Shown: piece by piece, positions 49,094 to 62,219 of the stretch
Numbering within the stretch: position 1 is the first letter of the stretch
Layout: every line of letters begins with the position of its first letter
Source: Physcomitrium patens
Taxonomy: Eukaryota; Streptophyta; Bryopsida; Funariales; Funariaceae
NCBI RefSeq assembly: GCF_000002425.4
Contig: NC_037261.1
Span: 5,044,825-5,108,824, forward strand
DNA length: 64,000 nucleotides
Reading direction: 5' to 3'
The notes under the pieces: model-generated
What the model was told of the DNA's origin: nothing
Seen by the model: only the letters and a program-made list of their open reading frames with translations
Database searches by the model: none
Position numbers and translations under genes: made by a program

Positions 49094-49633
49094 TATTAAG
49101 AATAAAAATTAGATAAAAAAAAATAAACAAGTGAGACTCTCTCAAAGAAATAAAAATAAAGAAGTATGTATATTAAAAAAAATAATTAGAATGGCTATTG
49201 CCAAAATACAAGGAAACTAGAGAGTCTTGAAACTAGATTAGAAACAAGAAAGGAATTGATAAGAATGAAGAAGGCTTCACTCTTGCCTCTATATATACTA
49301 TCTACCTATGATCTATATTGCAACATTCTATAGGATCCCAAAAAACATGTTGACTTTGCATGACGTGTATCTTGACTTGTAAGGTAAGTTTTTTATATAA
49401 GTACCATATAATTAGCTTGTTCTATAAGCTACTAATATATATAGCATATGTATAGCTTGTTGATCAAGTTTTTACTCTATCAATTAACTTCATATATATA
49501 TAAAGTCAAAATAGTGTCTAGAAAGCTTTTAAGAAGCTTTTCTAAGATATTTTATGAAATTAATTTATTTTTATTTAATTCTATTTATTCATATTATCAA
49601 GGTAATAATTATAATAGATATATATCTTTGATA
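49094..49633 (-). repeat. Gypsy G5 3' LTR
   Basis: Begins (minus strand) TATCAAAGATATA where G4 has TGTTACTAATATA, so the TG is mutated. Aligns with 55869-56414. Confidence 0.75.
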
Positions 49634-50269
49634 TTATCTCTTCTTTTTAGGAATGAGTTCCACAAGGAATATTGATCATATGTTGATGAAGTCTAAAATG
49701 TGGCAAATTATATTTACTATGTACTTTGATCTTTATTTCCTTCAAAGGTTGTTGATGTATCTTTTCAGCTATTGGTAATATTCCATTCTAAAGCCGGAAA
49801 ACCACTCTGTGATTTGATAATTATTGAAAGCTTCATAATTTCTTTCAAACAAAATATTTATAATACTATCAAAAGTTGTGCCTATTTCTAGTAAAATCAT
49901 CAAACATTGAGAATCTTTTTTCAAATTGTGATACCAAATGCATTGTATCTTCTTATCTATTCAAGAAAGAACATATTGCTCTTGAAGATCTTCATTCCTA
50001 TTACTTCATCTTGAAGGTTGTGATAATCATAATGTCTCATTTGATAAATCAACAAATGTTGGCTCTTCAGTTGAATCCGTTGGTTGTTGATTTTCTATCC
50101 CTTTAATGCCACAATTATATACAAACTACAAATAAAGATAGAAGGTAGAATGCAGTCTTTTCTAAATTGTATTTCTTATATAGCAAAGGTTTGCTATCCT
50201 TTATCTTGATTTTGATAGATGTTATTGATGAAAAGCCTCTACTAACTTTGTTGTATTTGTAAGTTTTTT

Positions 50270-51655
50270 TGTTGGTTCCCTTGTATATTTACTAATAACA
50301 TATCTATACTAATGGATAAGATTTTTTAACTTATTTTGGTACCACTTTGAGTCTTCTTCTTCAAACTCTTTATTATCGTCCACTTGTATAGGAGAAGGTG
50401 GGACTTGTCTTCTTTTTAATATGTTCACAATCTTGTATGGTTCAAAAAAAGACACATGGAATATAGGATGGATTTTTATTAAATCTAATAGATATAATTG
50501 ATAAGCAACTTGATTGATTTGTCGATAAATATAAAAAAGATCCAAGCTTGCAGTAATCTAATTTGTCACAAAAATGGATAGTCTTGATTTTATGACAAAA
50601 TAACCATATTTTATCACTTAAATTGAATTGTGGTTGTTTCTTTTGATAGGCATTTAAGTTAATCTTTTGTTGTTCTTGAGCTTCTTTTAATTGCACCTTT
50701 ATTGTTACATATAGCTCTGACAAATGATTTACCAAATCTTTTGCCACAAAATTATTAATTTTTAAAAAATTAAAAATATCAAGTTGTAGATGGTAACCAT
50801 AATTGGCAAAAAAAGATGTTTTTTGCATAGAAAAGTGATCATATTATTATAAGCAAACTTTGCCAATAGTAAAAGAGTTCTAATTGTCTTGTTGATAATT
50901 GATGGTATATCTTAAGTATTTCTTCAATACTTAGTTTATGCATTCTGATTATCCATCAATTTAAAGATGAAGGGCCAAAGAGAGCTTTATGTCTACTTTT
51001 AGAAATTTAAAAAAGATTCTTTAAAAACTTAATACAAATTGAGTCTCCTTATTCGATATAATATTTTTTGGTAATCCATAATATCAATAGATATTGTCAA
51101 AGAAAAGCTTGACAATTTCTTTATTTGTAATAGATTTTATAAATGGTACAAAATATGCCATTTTGGTAAAACAATCTATTATTATGAATATAAAAACACA
51201 CAAACCTAAGACCAAAAGATTTATAATAAAATCTATAGAAATAAAAGACCATGATTGTTCTAGAATAGGTTATGGCTGAAGTAGTATATAAGGTCGATGA
51301 CAAGGAGTTTTTGACCTTGAACCAATGTCACATGATTGAACAAACTCTTTTACACCCTTCGACATTTGCAGATACCAAAAATGTCTAAATATTAGCTTCA
51401 AAGTCTTATTGTATTTAAAATATCATGTTGCTAGAAAGTTGTGATGTGCTTGAAGTACATATAAACATACTTCTTCTTATAGAACATATAGGCATCCTTT
51501 GAAATAAAGTAGGTTATTTTTGAACTCAAATTAGAAATATCACAAGAATTAAAAGAAGTATTTTTGATATCATAAATAAGAGGATTAGAGGACATACTTA
51601 ATTGAATTTTCTTGAGAAAAGTTGAATCAATAGTTAATATTGATTTCATTGCTCA
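50270..51655 (-). pseudogene. Gypsy G5 integrase and chromodomain region
   Basis: Pieces 51431-51649 (linker before the zinc finger), 50442-50828 (integrase C-terminal part with VAKDLVNHLSELYVTIKVQL and KEAQEQQKINLNAYQKKQ) and 50309-50545 (IHPIFHVSFFEPYK, then KEFEEED and a degraded chromodomain). The DDE core lies between about 50900 and 51350 with many stops. Confidence 0.7.
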
Positions 51656-51699
51656 AAGATGAAATCATTCTCAATTCAATAAAATTATCTTTTTTTGAT

Positions 51700-53207
51700 T
51701 AAAAGCTACATTTCCTTCTTTTGATACAAGATAAAATATCTTAAAAGGACATTAAAAAAACCTTATTTTTTTAGTTAATAAGTGATATAAACTTGAATCT
51801 TAATAAAAACATACTCCAACAAGCTTGGCGATAATTCAAAATACATGCTAATATGAAGTACTTGAGATACTTGTGATCTATATATATGATAAGTGGATTG
51901 GAAGTTCTTTCTAGATAATGATGTCATTCTTAAAAAGAATCCACAATTATAATTTTTTTTTGTCTCAGATTTCATAGTTAATCTCGACTTTTGAAAATTT
52001 TCTTAAATAAAAAGCTATCAAATAGAGGTTATCATCTTTTTGCTATTTGTGACAGAACAACATTCATAGAAAAATTTCATGTGTTTGTTTTCATAAAAAA
52101 TATCTTCAAAAATTTGACACAATACAAGATTAGTACAAAAATAAATGCCAAATTCAAGGCTTCAAAAGATGCTTCATCTTCTTTTCTCCAATCAAGTTTG
52201 TCTTTGCATATAAAATGTATAAGAAGAGTTACAACTTGAGAAAAATTCTTGATGAAGATCCAATAATAATTGGTAAAGTTCCAAAAATATTGCATATCTC
52301 TTATTGTTTTAGGAATCTTCTAATCTATAATAGTTTAAACCTTCTTTGGATCCATTATAAGTCCTTTATTGAAAATAATGTATCTTAAGAAGTTAACTTG
52401 AGTAGTATAGAATACACACTTTTTTAATTTTACATATAATTCTACATCTTCAAGTTTTTGTAATACACAATGAATATGAATTTCATGTTCTTTTATGTTT
52501 TTAGAATAGATTAAAATATCGTCTAAATAATAGACAACAAAATTATCTAGAAACTCACAAAAAATATCACTCATAAGATGTTAAAATGTAGTTGATGCAC
52601 TGAGGAGTCCAAAAGACATGACATTATATTCAAAGTATCCATATCTTATTCAAAATATAGTCTTTCATTTATCTCTTTTTTTAATGTAAACCAAATTCTA
52701 TGCTCTTCATAGATCTATTTTTATATAGATCTTAGTTTGATTTAGTTGATCAAGAAGTCTAAATATTAAGGATAGAGGATACTTATTTTTGATGATAATC
52801 TTTTTGACTCTTTTATAATCTATGTACATTTGCAATGATCTATCTTTTTTCTTTAGAAATAAGATAGGAGGTCATATACAAAATTTCAAATGGCATATGA
52901 AATTCTTGGCTAAGTTCTTGTTAATGTATTTCTTGAATTTAGCCAACTTATTTTGGGATAAATTGTAGATTGGACCAAATAGAGGCTGACTTCCCTCTTT
53001 AAGGTCGATTAAATAATCATATGAATGTTGCGTCAAGAAAATATTTCCATTTTTCTATTCAAAAATATCTTCAAAATCTTGACATTGACTTAGAATGCTA
53101 CTTGAAATCTTTTCATCATTAAAAATAGGTGTGGCATAAATAACAAAAGACGATATTTTTTTTGCAGCATACAAAAAAGCTTTTGTATCTATGAGTATTA
53201 GTAATTA
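51700..53207 (-). pseudogene. Gypsy G5 reverse transcriptase and RNase H
   Basis: RT piece 52335-52574 carries the catalytic string VVYYLDDILIYSKN with YLDD intact and the following VLQKLEDVELYVKLKKC. The N-terminal RT half continues to about 53000 with stops, and RNase H relics lie near 51780-52250 (DASFEALN...FVLILY). Would copy element RNA; not translatable as it stands. Confidence 0.72.
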
Positions 53208-54440
53208 TTGATAGTATGTAAAAATTAACTAAAATAGATAATTTATTTATAAATATTGATATACTTTAGAGTGATTTGTAGGTTAATTTAAAGAAAGTTG
53301 ATGTAAGAAAATTTATTTTGAAGTTTACCTATGTTGATTATAGTATTTAAAATATATAAGATTTATATATTTAGTATAAAATTTAAAGAAAATATTGGAG
53401 CTCAAAAATAAAGATCCAAACTTCTAAAAAGCTTATTTGGAAGGATGAAAGTAAGATATGGATGGATGAAGGCTAAAAATAAAGATCTTTATTCTTTTTA
53501 GTCAATAGATATTCAATAGGCTATCTATGACCATAACAAGGATTTTGGCAACTTTAGAAGAGGCATTGAAGAATCAAAAGTAAAGATTAAAAGATTTAAG
53601 ATTTGAACTACAATTTTTGTATAATTTTTAGAAGATTTGGAATTAAAATAATGAAGTATTGTCGTTTGAAGTTAAAGTATCTTTTTAAGACATATTTTTG
53701 CTATTTTGAGGATAAGAGGAGTTTTATCATATACTTTGGAGATTGAAAGAAACAACTACAAGGATAATTTTAGATCTACATCTCTTGTAAAAGAATTTTT
53801 ATATTTGGAGTTTGTATGAAGAAGTTATAGAGCATTAAAGACAACATATGTAATTCAAAGGCAGTGAATGAGTCATTTTATTGATAGTAATGGTTGGAGC
53901 CATATCTTAAATTTTTGGATGAATTTTTGGCTCAGATTTTTTAAAAGTGTGTATTATTAGATTCAAAAGCTATATATTAATTTTTTTTGGTATTTGAGTA
54001 TTTATTTTGTGAGATATGAAGAAATTTACACATGGATGTATGTAAGCAAAGATTTGAAGCTACTACTAGAATTTTGTCAATATTTCAAGATTCGTAATGA
54101 ATTTACAATTGAAATTTATTGTAGTAGTTTTTAAAAGTACATCAGTACTTTATATAAAATTTGGATTTATTTGGATATTCTAATCGTAAAATATGAGCTA
54201 TTGAAGTTTAAAAAAAATACACCTTGAGGATATACAAGGTTTTATAATATTTTTATTATATTTTTGGTAATCTTTGGTACTTACGGCTTATGTATTGATG
54301 TAATTGCCTCTATAGGAACAATTTTATATATAAACTTGATGTTTTTTTTTTATCTTAAGGTTTGGTTGAGCAATTAGTCATAGCCAAAAGTTTAGCATAT
54401 TTTTAAGATAAATTCTCTCTACCTCGACAACAAATAGCCA
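53208..54440. other. Foreign insertion inside G5 between RT and protease
   Basis: About 1.2 kb without a counterpart in G2 or GB at the same place. Slightly less AT-rich, no long frame, no obvious terminal repeats. Could be a solo LTR or other element together with a small deletion of G5. Confidence 0.45.
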
Positions 54441-55560
54441 TCTATGACTTCTATATATATAGATTTAGTTTTTTGTACTAACGATATTCTATGGTTTTTA
54501 AGAAATTCTTCATCTAAGAAATAAGATGAGGCTCTTGAATCTATCAAGGTAGAGGATTTGTGATTATTAGGTCTTAAATACACATCTATTATAAAACAAA
54601 GAGAAGGTTTTGAGGAAAAGATAGGACCTTTTTTTTTATAAGATTCTATTTACATGATTCCTATCTTAGCTAGAAAAATTCATATTTCAACATTTTTTCA
54701 TCTTTGACAATCATACTCTTCATTTTGTAATTGCATTGTTTCTTTGGATAATATTGATCAGTATGTTTAGCTTCTCTACAATATAAACACAGTCTTTTTT
54801 GACAAAGATGAGTATTTTCTTGTTCAATAAGAGGTTTAAAATGTATCACATTAATTTGCATGTCTTTTACTTTCAAATATTTAGATTGAAAGATTATTGG
54901 TATTGTCATTGAGTTATAATAATGTGGAGGTTATTTTACTTGATTTTTAAATTAAAACTCAAAAAGTTGATTGTCACACTTTATAGCAAAGTCAATTGCT
55001 TGATTCAATGTCTAAAGATCAAATAACTTGGGCATCAATTTCTCTACTTCATATTATAATCCATAGAGAAGTTAGTTCATAAGGGTAAGTTCATCATACT
55101 TGACATCAGTTGCTAGTTATCAAAATTGTAAAACATATGATATTACTAATCAATTGTCTTATCACACGATATGAATATTATTAGTTGCAACACAAATTTT
55201 ATCATATTTTTCATATATAGATCAAAACTCCATCAAAAAAGCCTCTAAATTATCCAATATTAGATCTTGTTATTAAAAAAAAGATAAAAACTATAATAAT
55301 ATTAAATTTGAAAGAAGTATATCAATGAATTAACTTGTGATCCCAGTGTTGGATAGCTTTAGGATTGAAGTTCAATCATAAGTTGTATTTGATTGATAAA
55401 TCCTTGAAATTTGAATCTTGTGTCATCAAACTTCTTAAGTAAGGCAACTCTGGGTTCTCTAATACTGGAAGGATATTTTATTATAAGAAAAGAGATGTGA
55501 TTTGGTATAGATGTTGAAGCAGCTTCAATGATGTTTGTATCTTCATTTTTTTTCATTTTT
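54441..55560 (-). pseudogene. Gypsy G5 protease, zinc knuckle and gag remnants
   Basis: Zinc-knuckle piece 54670-54909 shows CLYCREAKHTDQYYPKK: two Cys and the His present, last Cys replaced by Tyr. Gag piece 55359-55556 shows LLKKFDDTRFKFQGFINQI. Protease lies left of 54620, damaged by the adjoining insertion. Confidence 0.68.
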
Positions 55561-55868
55561 GTTGCTTCTGGTAGCTATAAATTAAGTTGATGCATTGCAA
55601 ACATTAATTTCTTTAATTTTTCTTGCTTTTGTGCTATTGCACTCTTTATTTCAAGAAGCTTTGTCATGATAATACTTAGAAAAAAAATGACAAATATCAC
55701 TCAAGACAAGCAAAAGAAAAGACTTGAAAAGAAAGAAAATACTAGTAATAATATTAGTTTAGAAGACGATAATCTTCAACTTCTAATATGCTTATATCTT
55801 ATCAAGAGAAAAGAATAATCTATTCTTAATCAAGAAAAGATAAAGTTCTAATATTATAAATACACTCT

Positions 55869-56414
55869 TATTAATTTGTCAAAGACAAGAACTTGATGAA
55901 AGTAAATAAATAAATGAGACTCTTTTAAAGAAATAGAAATAGAAAAGTAAGTATATTAAATAAAAAAATAGAATGGCTATTGTTAAAAGACAAAGAAACT
56001 AGAGACCCTTAAAACTAGACTAGAAATAAGAAAGAAAATGACAAGAGTGAAGAAGGCTTTATTTTTACTTCTATATATAATATCTATATAGGATCTTTAT
56101 AGCAACTTTCTATAGGACCTCCAAAAACGTGTTGACTTTGTATGACATGTATCTTAATTTTTAAGACAAGTTTCTTATATAGACGCCATATAGTTAGCTT
56201 ATTTTATAAGTTACCAATATATATAGTATATGGATAGTTTGTTGATCAAGTTTCTAATCTATCAATCAACTACAAATATAAGTAAAGTTAAAACATCGTC
56301 TAAGAGCTTCTAAAAAATATTTCTAAAAGATAATATAAAATTAATCTATTTTTATCTAATTTGAATTATATATATTACCTAGGTAATAATTATAATAGGT
56401 ATATATCTATGATA
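55869..56414 (-). repeat. Gypsy G5 5' LTR
   Basis: Partner of 49094-49633, inner edge placed at TATTAATT (55869) by alignment with the other copies. Confidence 0.72.
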
Positions 56415-57070
56415 ATATACTTCTATCAAGAAGTGCTCTCTATTAGTTTGCACCTTTAATTGAAAAAGATTTGCAACTCTTTTATGATTTGAATTTATTC
56501 CTAGAAGGCTTTACGATCACATTTGGAAAAAGTGATAAAAAAGAATAGAAGAGAATAAACTCTTATCTTTATGGCAAAGATCAAAATCAACTACTATATA
56601 TATTACTGAATTCTAAAACTTCACTTGAAATATCGAACAAAATGACAAAGCCTTTATTAATCAATTTCAATATGTGTTGAAGGATAATGTCAAAGATTTA
56701 TTTTTGATAATATCAAAAGCAAAATCTTTGAAATAATTTATTGCTCAAGCCATTGTATGTAATAATTGATTATTTGAACAACCTCAAGAATCAAAACTTG
56801 ATTGAAGAGGAACAAGTTAAATAATGATAGTAGCTCCCAAACTTTTAGAAACTTATTCATCAAAGCCAAAATCAATACAAATTGATATAATATGTTTCAA
56901 ATCCCTCACGGAGTAGAAAAAGACTCAACTATGTCAAGAAAGCTTATGCTTATATTGTGGAGAAGTTAAACACACTGCTCAATATTATCAAAAGAAACAA
57001 TGCCACCACAAAATGAAAAGCATAGTTGCCAAGAAAGACAATGTGTCAAAAAATAAGTTTTTTCACTTAT
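56415..57070 (+). pseudogene. Gypsy GB gag, 3' part with zinc knuckle
   Basis: Continues the gag cut at 49093. Reads through ALINQFQYVLKDNVKDLFL and ends with a zinc knuckle near 56940-56985, CLYCGEVKHTAQYY: CX2CX4H present, final Cys replaced by Tyr. Several stops. Confidence 0.68.
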
Positions 57071-57109
57071 AATAGGAACGATTTAACTAAAATCTTACAT
57101 AACTTCTAG

Positions 57110-58990
57110 TAAAGGTTTTATTTTCTTTTTAGATTCTTCATCTTATTTTATAATAGAAATTTATTTAGGACAAAAAAATCTTAAAGTTTCAACTTTGTTA
57201 GATTCAAGAGCTTTAGCCTATTTTATAGACAAAGTTTTTGTCAAAAAATAAGAAATATCAATGATCAAAAAAACTAAATTCATACATGTAAAAGTCATAG
57301 ATGGTCATTTGTTATCGTTTAGAGATGTTATGCATGAAATTCTTCTTTTAGATGTAGCAATTAAAGATCATAATAACATAATAATATTTAATGTAATAGG
57401 ATCTTTGTTCAATCCAATTATTTTAGGGTTATCTTAGTTAAAAAACTATAATCCTTAGATATATTGGATTCTTTATAACCTTAATTTTTTTGGTAGTTTA
57501 ATCCAAAATCCCATTATTTAAGTAGAAATACATAAGTCTAATATATCCAAATCTTACTAGTAGATGAAAGAGCTTTCATGCATTCTGCAAAAGAAGGGTC
57601 ATCTTTTGTTATATATACTATATTTATTTCTAATGGTGAGAAGATATCAAGTAATATTTATAGTCAATATCAAGATTTCTAAGATTTTTTTAAGAAAAAA
57701 AATATAGATATTCTTCCAAAGTATTATCCTTATGATTATTCCATCAATCTTTGAGAGAGAACTCAACTATTATTTAGACCAATCTATAGCTTCTATAAAA
57801 TGAGTTGATTGTACTCAAGGAATATATTGATGAAAATTTGGCTAAGAATTTTATATGCCATTTTAAATCTTTAACTTAGGCTCCTATCTTATTTATAAAG
57901 AAAAAAGATGGATATCTATGAATATGTGTGGACTATCGAAGATTCAATAAGTTCACCATTAAAAACATGTATCTTCTACCTTTGTTTTTAAGACTTCTTG
58001 ATCAATTCAATCAAATAAAGATCTGTATAAAAATAGATTTATAAAGAATATATAATTTGGCATGCATTAAAAAAAGAGATGAATAAAAAATTATATTTTG
58101 AATCAGGTATGGATATTTTGAATATAATGTCATGCCTTTTGAACTCATGAATGCACCAAATACTTTTCAACATCTAATAAATGATATGTTTTGTGATTTT
58201 TTTGATAATTTTTTCATCTATTATTTGAACGATATGTTAATCTACTCTAAGAACATAGAAGAGTATGAAGTTCATGTTTGTTATGTGTTACAAAAACTTA
58301 GAAATGCAAGATTATATACCAAGTTTAAAAAGTGTATATTTCATAATACTCAAGTTGACTTCGTAGGATATATCATTTCCAACAAAGGACTAATGATGGA
58401 TTTGAAGAAGGTTCAGACTATCATAGATTGGAAGATTCAAAGAACAATAAGAAATGTGCAATATTTTTTGGACTTTGTTAATTACTATAAAATCTTCATC
58501 AAGAAATTTTCTTAAGTTGCAACTTTATTTATATGTTTGACTTGTAAAAACAAACTTAAGTGGGATAAAAAAGCCTAAGCATCATTTGATGTTTTAAAAA
58601 AAGATTTTATTTTGGCGCCAATCTTATATCATGTTGATTTTTCTAAGACATTTTTCATTGAAAAAAATGCATCAAACTTTGCCTTAAGTATTAATTATCA
58701 CAAATGGGAGCAAATAAAAAATTCCATTCAATAGCTATCCATTCTAAAAAAAATTTCAGTAGTTGAGATTAATTATGAAATCTACAACAAAAAATTCTTT
58801 ATAATTGTGGATTTATTTCAAAAATAGTATAATTATTTAGAAGGTACCTCAAATCCAGTCATCATGTATGCAAATCATAGTATTTTATATTGACACGTAT
58901 TTTGAATCATCGCTAAGCTTGTTGGAGCATATTTTTATTGAAATTTGATTTCATGATTACTTATAAATTCAAAAAATCAACAAGATTTGT
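57110..58990 (+). pseudogene. Gypsy GB protease, reverse transcriptase and RNase H
   Basis: Protease near 57190-57240 reads LDSRALAYFIDKVF, with the DSGA glycine lost. RT runs about 57800-58515; the open piece 58132-58515 has MPFELMNAPNTFQHLIND and IYYLNDMLIYSKN, where YLDD has become YLND, a change expected to kill the enzyme. RNase H follows to about 58990 with stops. Confidence 0.75.
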
Positions 58991-59269
58991 CAAATGGCCT
59001 TTGTAGACATTTTTATCTTGTACCAAAAGCAAAAAATACATCTTTTGATCAATAAAAAAAGATTCTCCTGAATTGGAGTATTTTCACCTTTGAACAAAAA
59101 ATTCAACATTGAATATTGATTTAATTTTTATCAAGAAAATTCAATCAAGTATGTTTTTTGATCCTCTTATTTATGATATCAAAATAATTTTTCTAAATTT
59201 CATGATACTTCTAAGTTTAAATTCAAGAATAATTTATTTTATTTTAAAAGAAAATTATATATTTTAGAA

Positions 59270-60540
59270 GGCCAGGCACAATTACATATTCTTCAAGTTC
59301 ATCATGACTTTTCAACAGTTGGACATTTTAGATACAATAAGACTTTTAAGCTAATATTGAGAGATTTTTAGTGGCATCAAATATAGATGACAGTCAAAGA
59401 CTTTGTACAATCATGTGATATTTTTTAAGATCCAAAACTCCTCGCAATCAATCTTATAAACTTCTTCAGCCATTACCTATTTTAAAATAATAATGATCTT
59501 TTGTTTCTATGGATTTTATCTTCTAATCTTAGGTTTGTATGATTCTATGTTTGTAATAGTAGATTTTTTTTTATCAAAATGGTATATTTTGTACCATGTA
59601 CAAAATCTATCACAAGTGATAAAATAGCTAAGTTTTTTTTTGACAATATCTATTGCTATCATGGATTATCGAATGATATTATATCAAATAAGGGGATTCA
59701 ATTTATATCAAGATTTTAAAAAATCCTTTTCAAGATTCAAAAGATGGATATAAAACTTTCTTTAGCTTTTCATCCTCAGATTGATGGACAAACAAAATGA
59801 GAGAATCAACTTTTGGAGTAGTATTTGAAATGTACTATCAATTTTCATTAAAATGATTGGACAGTTATTTTATTATTGATAGAATTTATATAAAATAATT
59901 TAGTATATTCTTTTATTCAACACTTTTCTTTGCCAATTATGATTATTATCCATAACTTGATATTTTGGATTTTTCAAAAGTTGATAATCCTATGTCAAAA
60001 GATTTGGCAAATCATTTATCAAAGTTACATGTAATACTGAAGGCATAGTTAAAGGAAGCTGAAGAATAGCAAAAGATCAATGTGGATACCTATCACAAGA
60101 AACAACTATAATTCAATGTGGGTGACAAAATATGATTATTTTGTCATAATATCAAGACTATTTGTTTTTGTAAAAAATTGGACTATCATAGGCTTAGACC
60201 TTTTTCTATTTATGAATAAGTCAATTCTATTACTTATCGAATATATCTATCAAAGCCTATGAAGATCCATCCTATACTTCATATAATTTTTTTTGAGACA
60301 TATAAGACAATAAATATCTTAGAAAGAAGACAAATACCACCTCCTCCTATAGAAGTAAATAATAATCAAGAATTCAAGGTAGAAGAAGTCTTAGATTCAA
60401 AGCGGTGCCTAAATAGGTTAGAATATCTTGTTCATTGGAATAGATATGATATTAATGAATGCACATAGAAGCCAACAAAAAATCTTATAAATGCAATAAA
60501 GAAAATTGAGGCTTTTCATAAATGAAATCCATCAAAATTA
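59270..60540 (+). pseudogene. Gypsy GB integrase with C-terminal chromodomain
   Basis: Integrase zinc finger (HHDFSTVGHFRYNKT near 59300), core with FYHGL-type and HPQIDGQ strings (about 59760-59790), then 60259-60468: MKIHPILHIIFFETYK followed by EFKVEEVLDSKRCLNRLEYL and VHWNRYDINE. The last two strings are a clear chromodomain, which marks the element as a chromovirus. Stop codons occur throughout, including one in the chromodomain. Confidence 0.78.
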
Positions 60541-60689
60541 AGATAAAAAATAGAAAATCTTTACTATAAAAGAAATAAGATTTAAAGAAGATAGCATTCT
60601 ACTTTCTACAATTTTTTATACCTTCTGTGTATTTGTAACATTGTCATGATGTATTTAATTTAAGTACATCAAAGATATTTGGAAAATAA

Positions 60690-60720
60690 TTAATTTTATT
60701 TATAAGAAGGGAGGAGAAAT
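60690..60720 (+). promoter_or_regulatory. Gypsy GB polypurine tract
   Basis: AGAAGGGAGGAGAAA precedes TATTACTAATAAA at 60721, which resembles the G4 LTR start TGTTACTAATATA with TG mutated. Confidence 0.5.
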
Positions 60721-61192
60721 ATATTACTAATAAATTTATAAATTTAAATAGAATTTAGAATCTGAAATTATTATCTTGAATGGATTAATCAAACTTGAAG
60801 ATATTATCTTTTAGAATAAATATCTAGTTCTATAATAGTTCAAGATAGATATTGGAAGAAGATTAGAGATAGGTATTTTGGCATCAAATATTTTAATTTT
60901 TTTTTGGAGGGGAGAGGTAGAAGGATTGGGATTGAAAGGAGTGGCAAAGAAGAGTCACTAGAATTTTGGAGAGGAGAACAAGATTCAAGTCTAGTTCAAG
61001 GTTTTGAAGGTTTTTCAACAAGAGCTATAATAAAGGAGATTCATATGAATTTTTTTTGAAGGATTTTGTTGGAATTTTTAGATAGTGAAATTTAAGATTG
61101 GTTTAGAACTTTATCTATCATTTATTAGATTTTTTTCTTTTTATTTTGAGAATTTGGAGGAAGCTAGAGCTAATTGTTAGCTCTCTAATAAA
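60721..61192. other. Unassigned segment between GB and G4
   Basis: Only the first dozen bases match an LTR start of this family; the other 460 bp match nothing else here. Contains a purine-rich stretch at about 60910-61010. May be a solo LTR or fragment of another element inserted at the GB 3' LTR. Confidence 0.4.
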
Positions 61193-61757
61193 TGTTAGCT
61201 ATAAAGGATAAGAACTTGATAAAGATAAATGAACAAGTAAGACTTCTCTCAAAGAAAGATGAAAAAATAGAAATAACTCAATATGTATATTAAGAAAGAA
61301 ACTGGAATGGCTATTGTTAAAAGACAAGAAAACTAGAGACCCTTGAAACTAGACTAGAAGCAAGAAATGAGTTGACAAGAGTGAAGAGGGCTTCATTCTT
61401 ATTTCTATATATACTCTCTAACTAGGGGCTATATGGCAATGTTCTATAGGACCTTCAATATGTATTGACTTTGTAGGACACATGCCTTGACTTACAAGGT
61501 AAGTTTTCATATGTGTGAGCCACATAGTTAGCTTGATTTTTAAGCTAACGACATGTGTGGCACATGGCCAACTTATTGATCATGTTTCTAATCCAAAAAA
61601 TCAATTAAAGACACCTATAAAATCAAAGTAGCATCTATGGAGCTTTTAAAAAGCTTTCATAGTAAATATTATAGAATTAACTTATTTTTATCTATTTTTA
61701 CTTATTTCTACTTATTTATACATATAAATAATGCCTTACATGCATATATTAGTAACA
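61193..61757 (-). repeat. Gypsy G4 3' LTR
   Basis: 565 bp with the inverted ends TGTTA and TAACA; the best-preserved LTR ends of the gypsy family in this window. Confidence 0.78.
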
Positions 61758-62219
61758 TTACCTCGTCTTCTAAGGATGAGTTCCATGAAGAGCAGTCATC
61801 ATATGTTGAGGAAATCTATGATGCTACGAATTATATTTGCTACATACTGTGATCTTTGTTTTCTTCGAAAATAATTCATAAGGCCTCTCAACCATCGATA
61901 ATATTTCATACTAGGATGGAAAGACCACCTAGTTATTTGATCATTATTGAAGCCTTCATAACTTCTTTTGAATAAAATATTTGGAACACCATCAAAAGTT
62001 GTTCTTACTTCTAATAAAATCACCAAACATCGAGAGTCTCTTCCGGCACGTCAGCAAACAAAGGCTCTCGAGTCAAATCCGTTGGTTGTTGATTCTCGAT
62101 CTCTTCAACATCACAACTACAAAGAAGCTACAAACAAGGATTGAAAGTACAATGTTATCTTGCCTAGATCTTATTTTTTTTTATAAAGAAGGTTTTTATC
62201 TTAATTTTGATGGATGTCA

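Larger units (their letters stand above)
49094..56414 (-). mobile_element. Gypsy G5, chromovirus-type, both LTRs, nested in GB gag
   Basis: About 7.3 kb on the minus strand: 5' LTR 55869-56414 (546 bp), 3' LTR 49094-49633 (540 bp), PPT-like AAAAAGAAGAGA just inside the 3' LTR. It splits the GB gag: sequence left of 49093 and right of 56415 joins into one gag segment homologous to 41500-41560. Flanks are GTGCA (49089-49093) and ATATA (56415-56419), explained as one 5-bp duplication in which three bases changed by transitions. All frames are broken. Confidence 0.8.
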
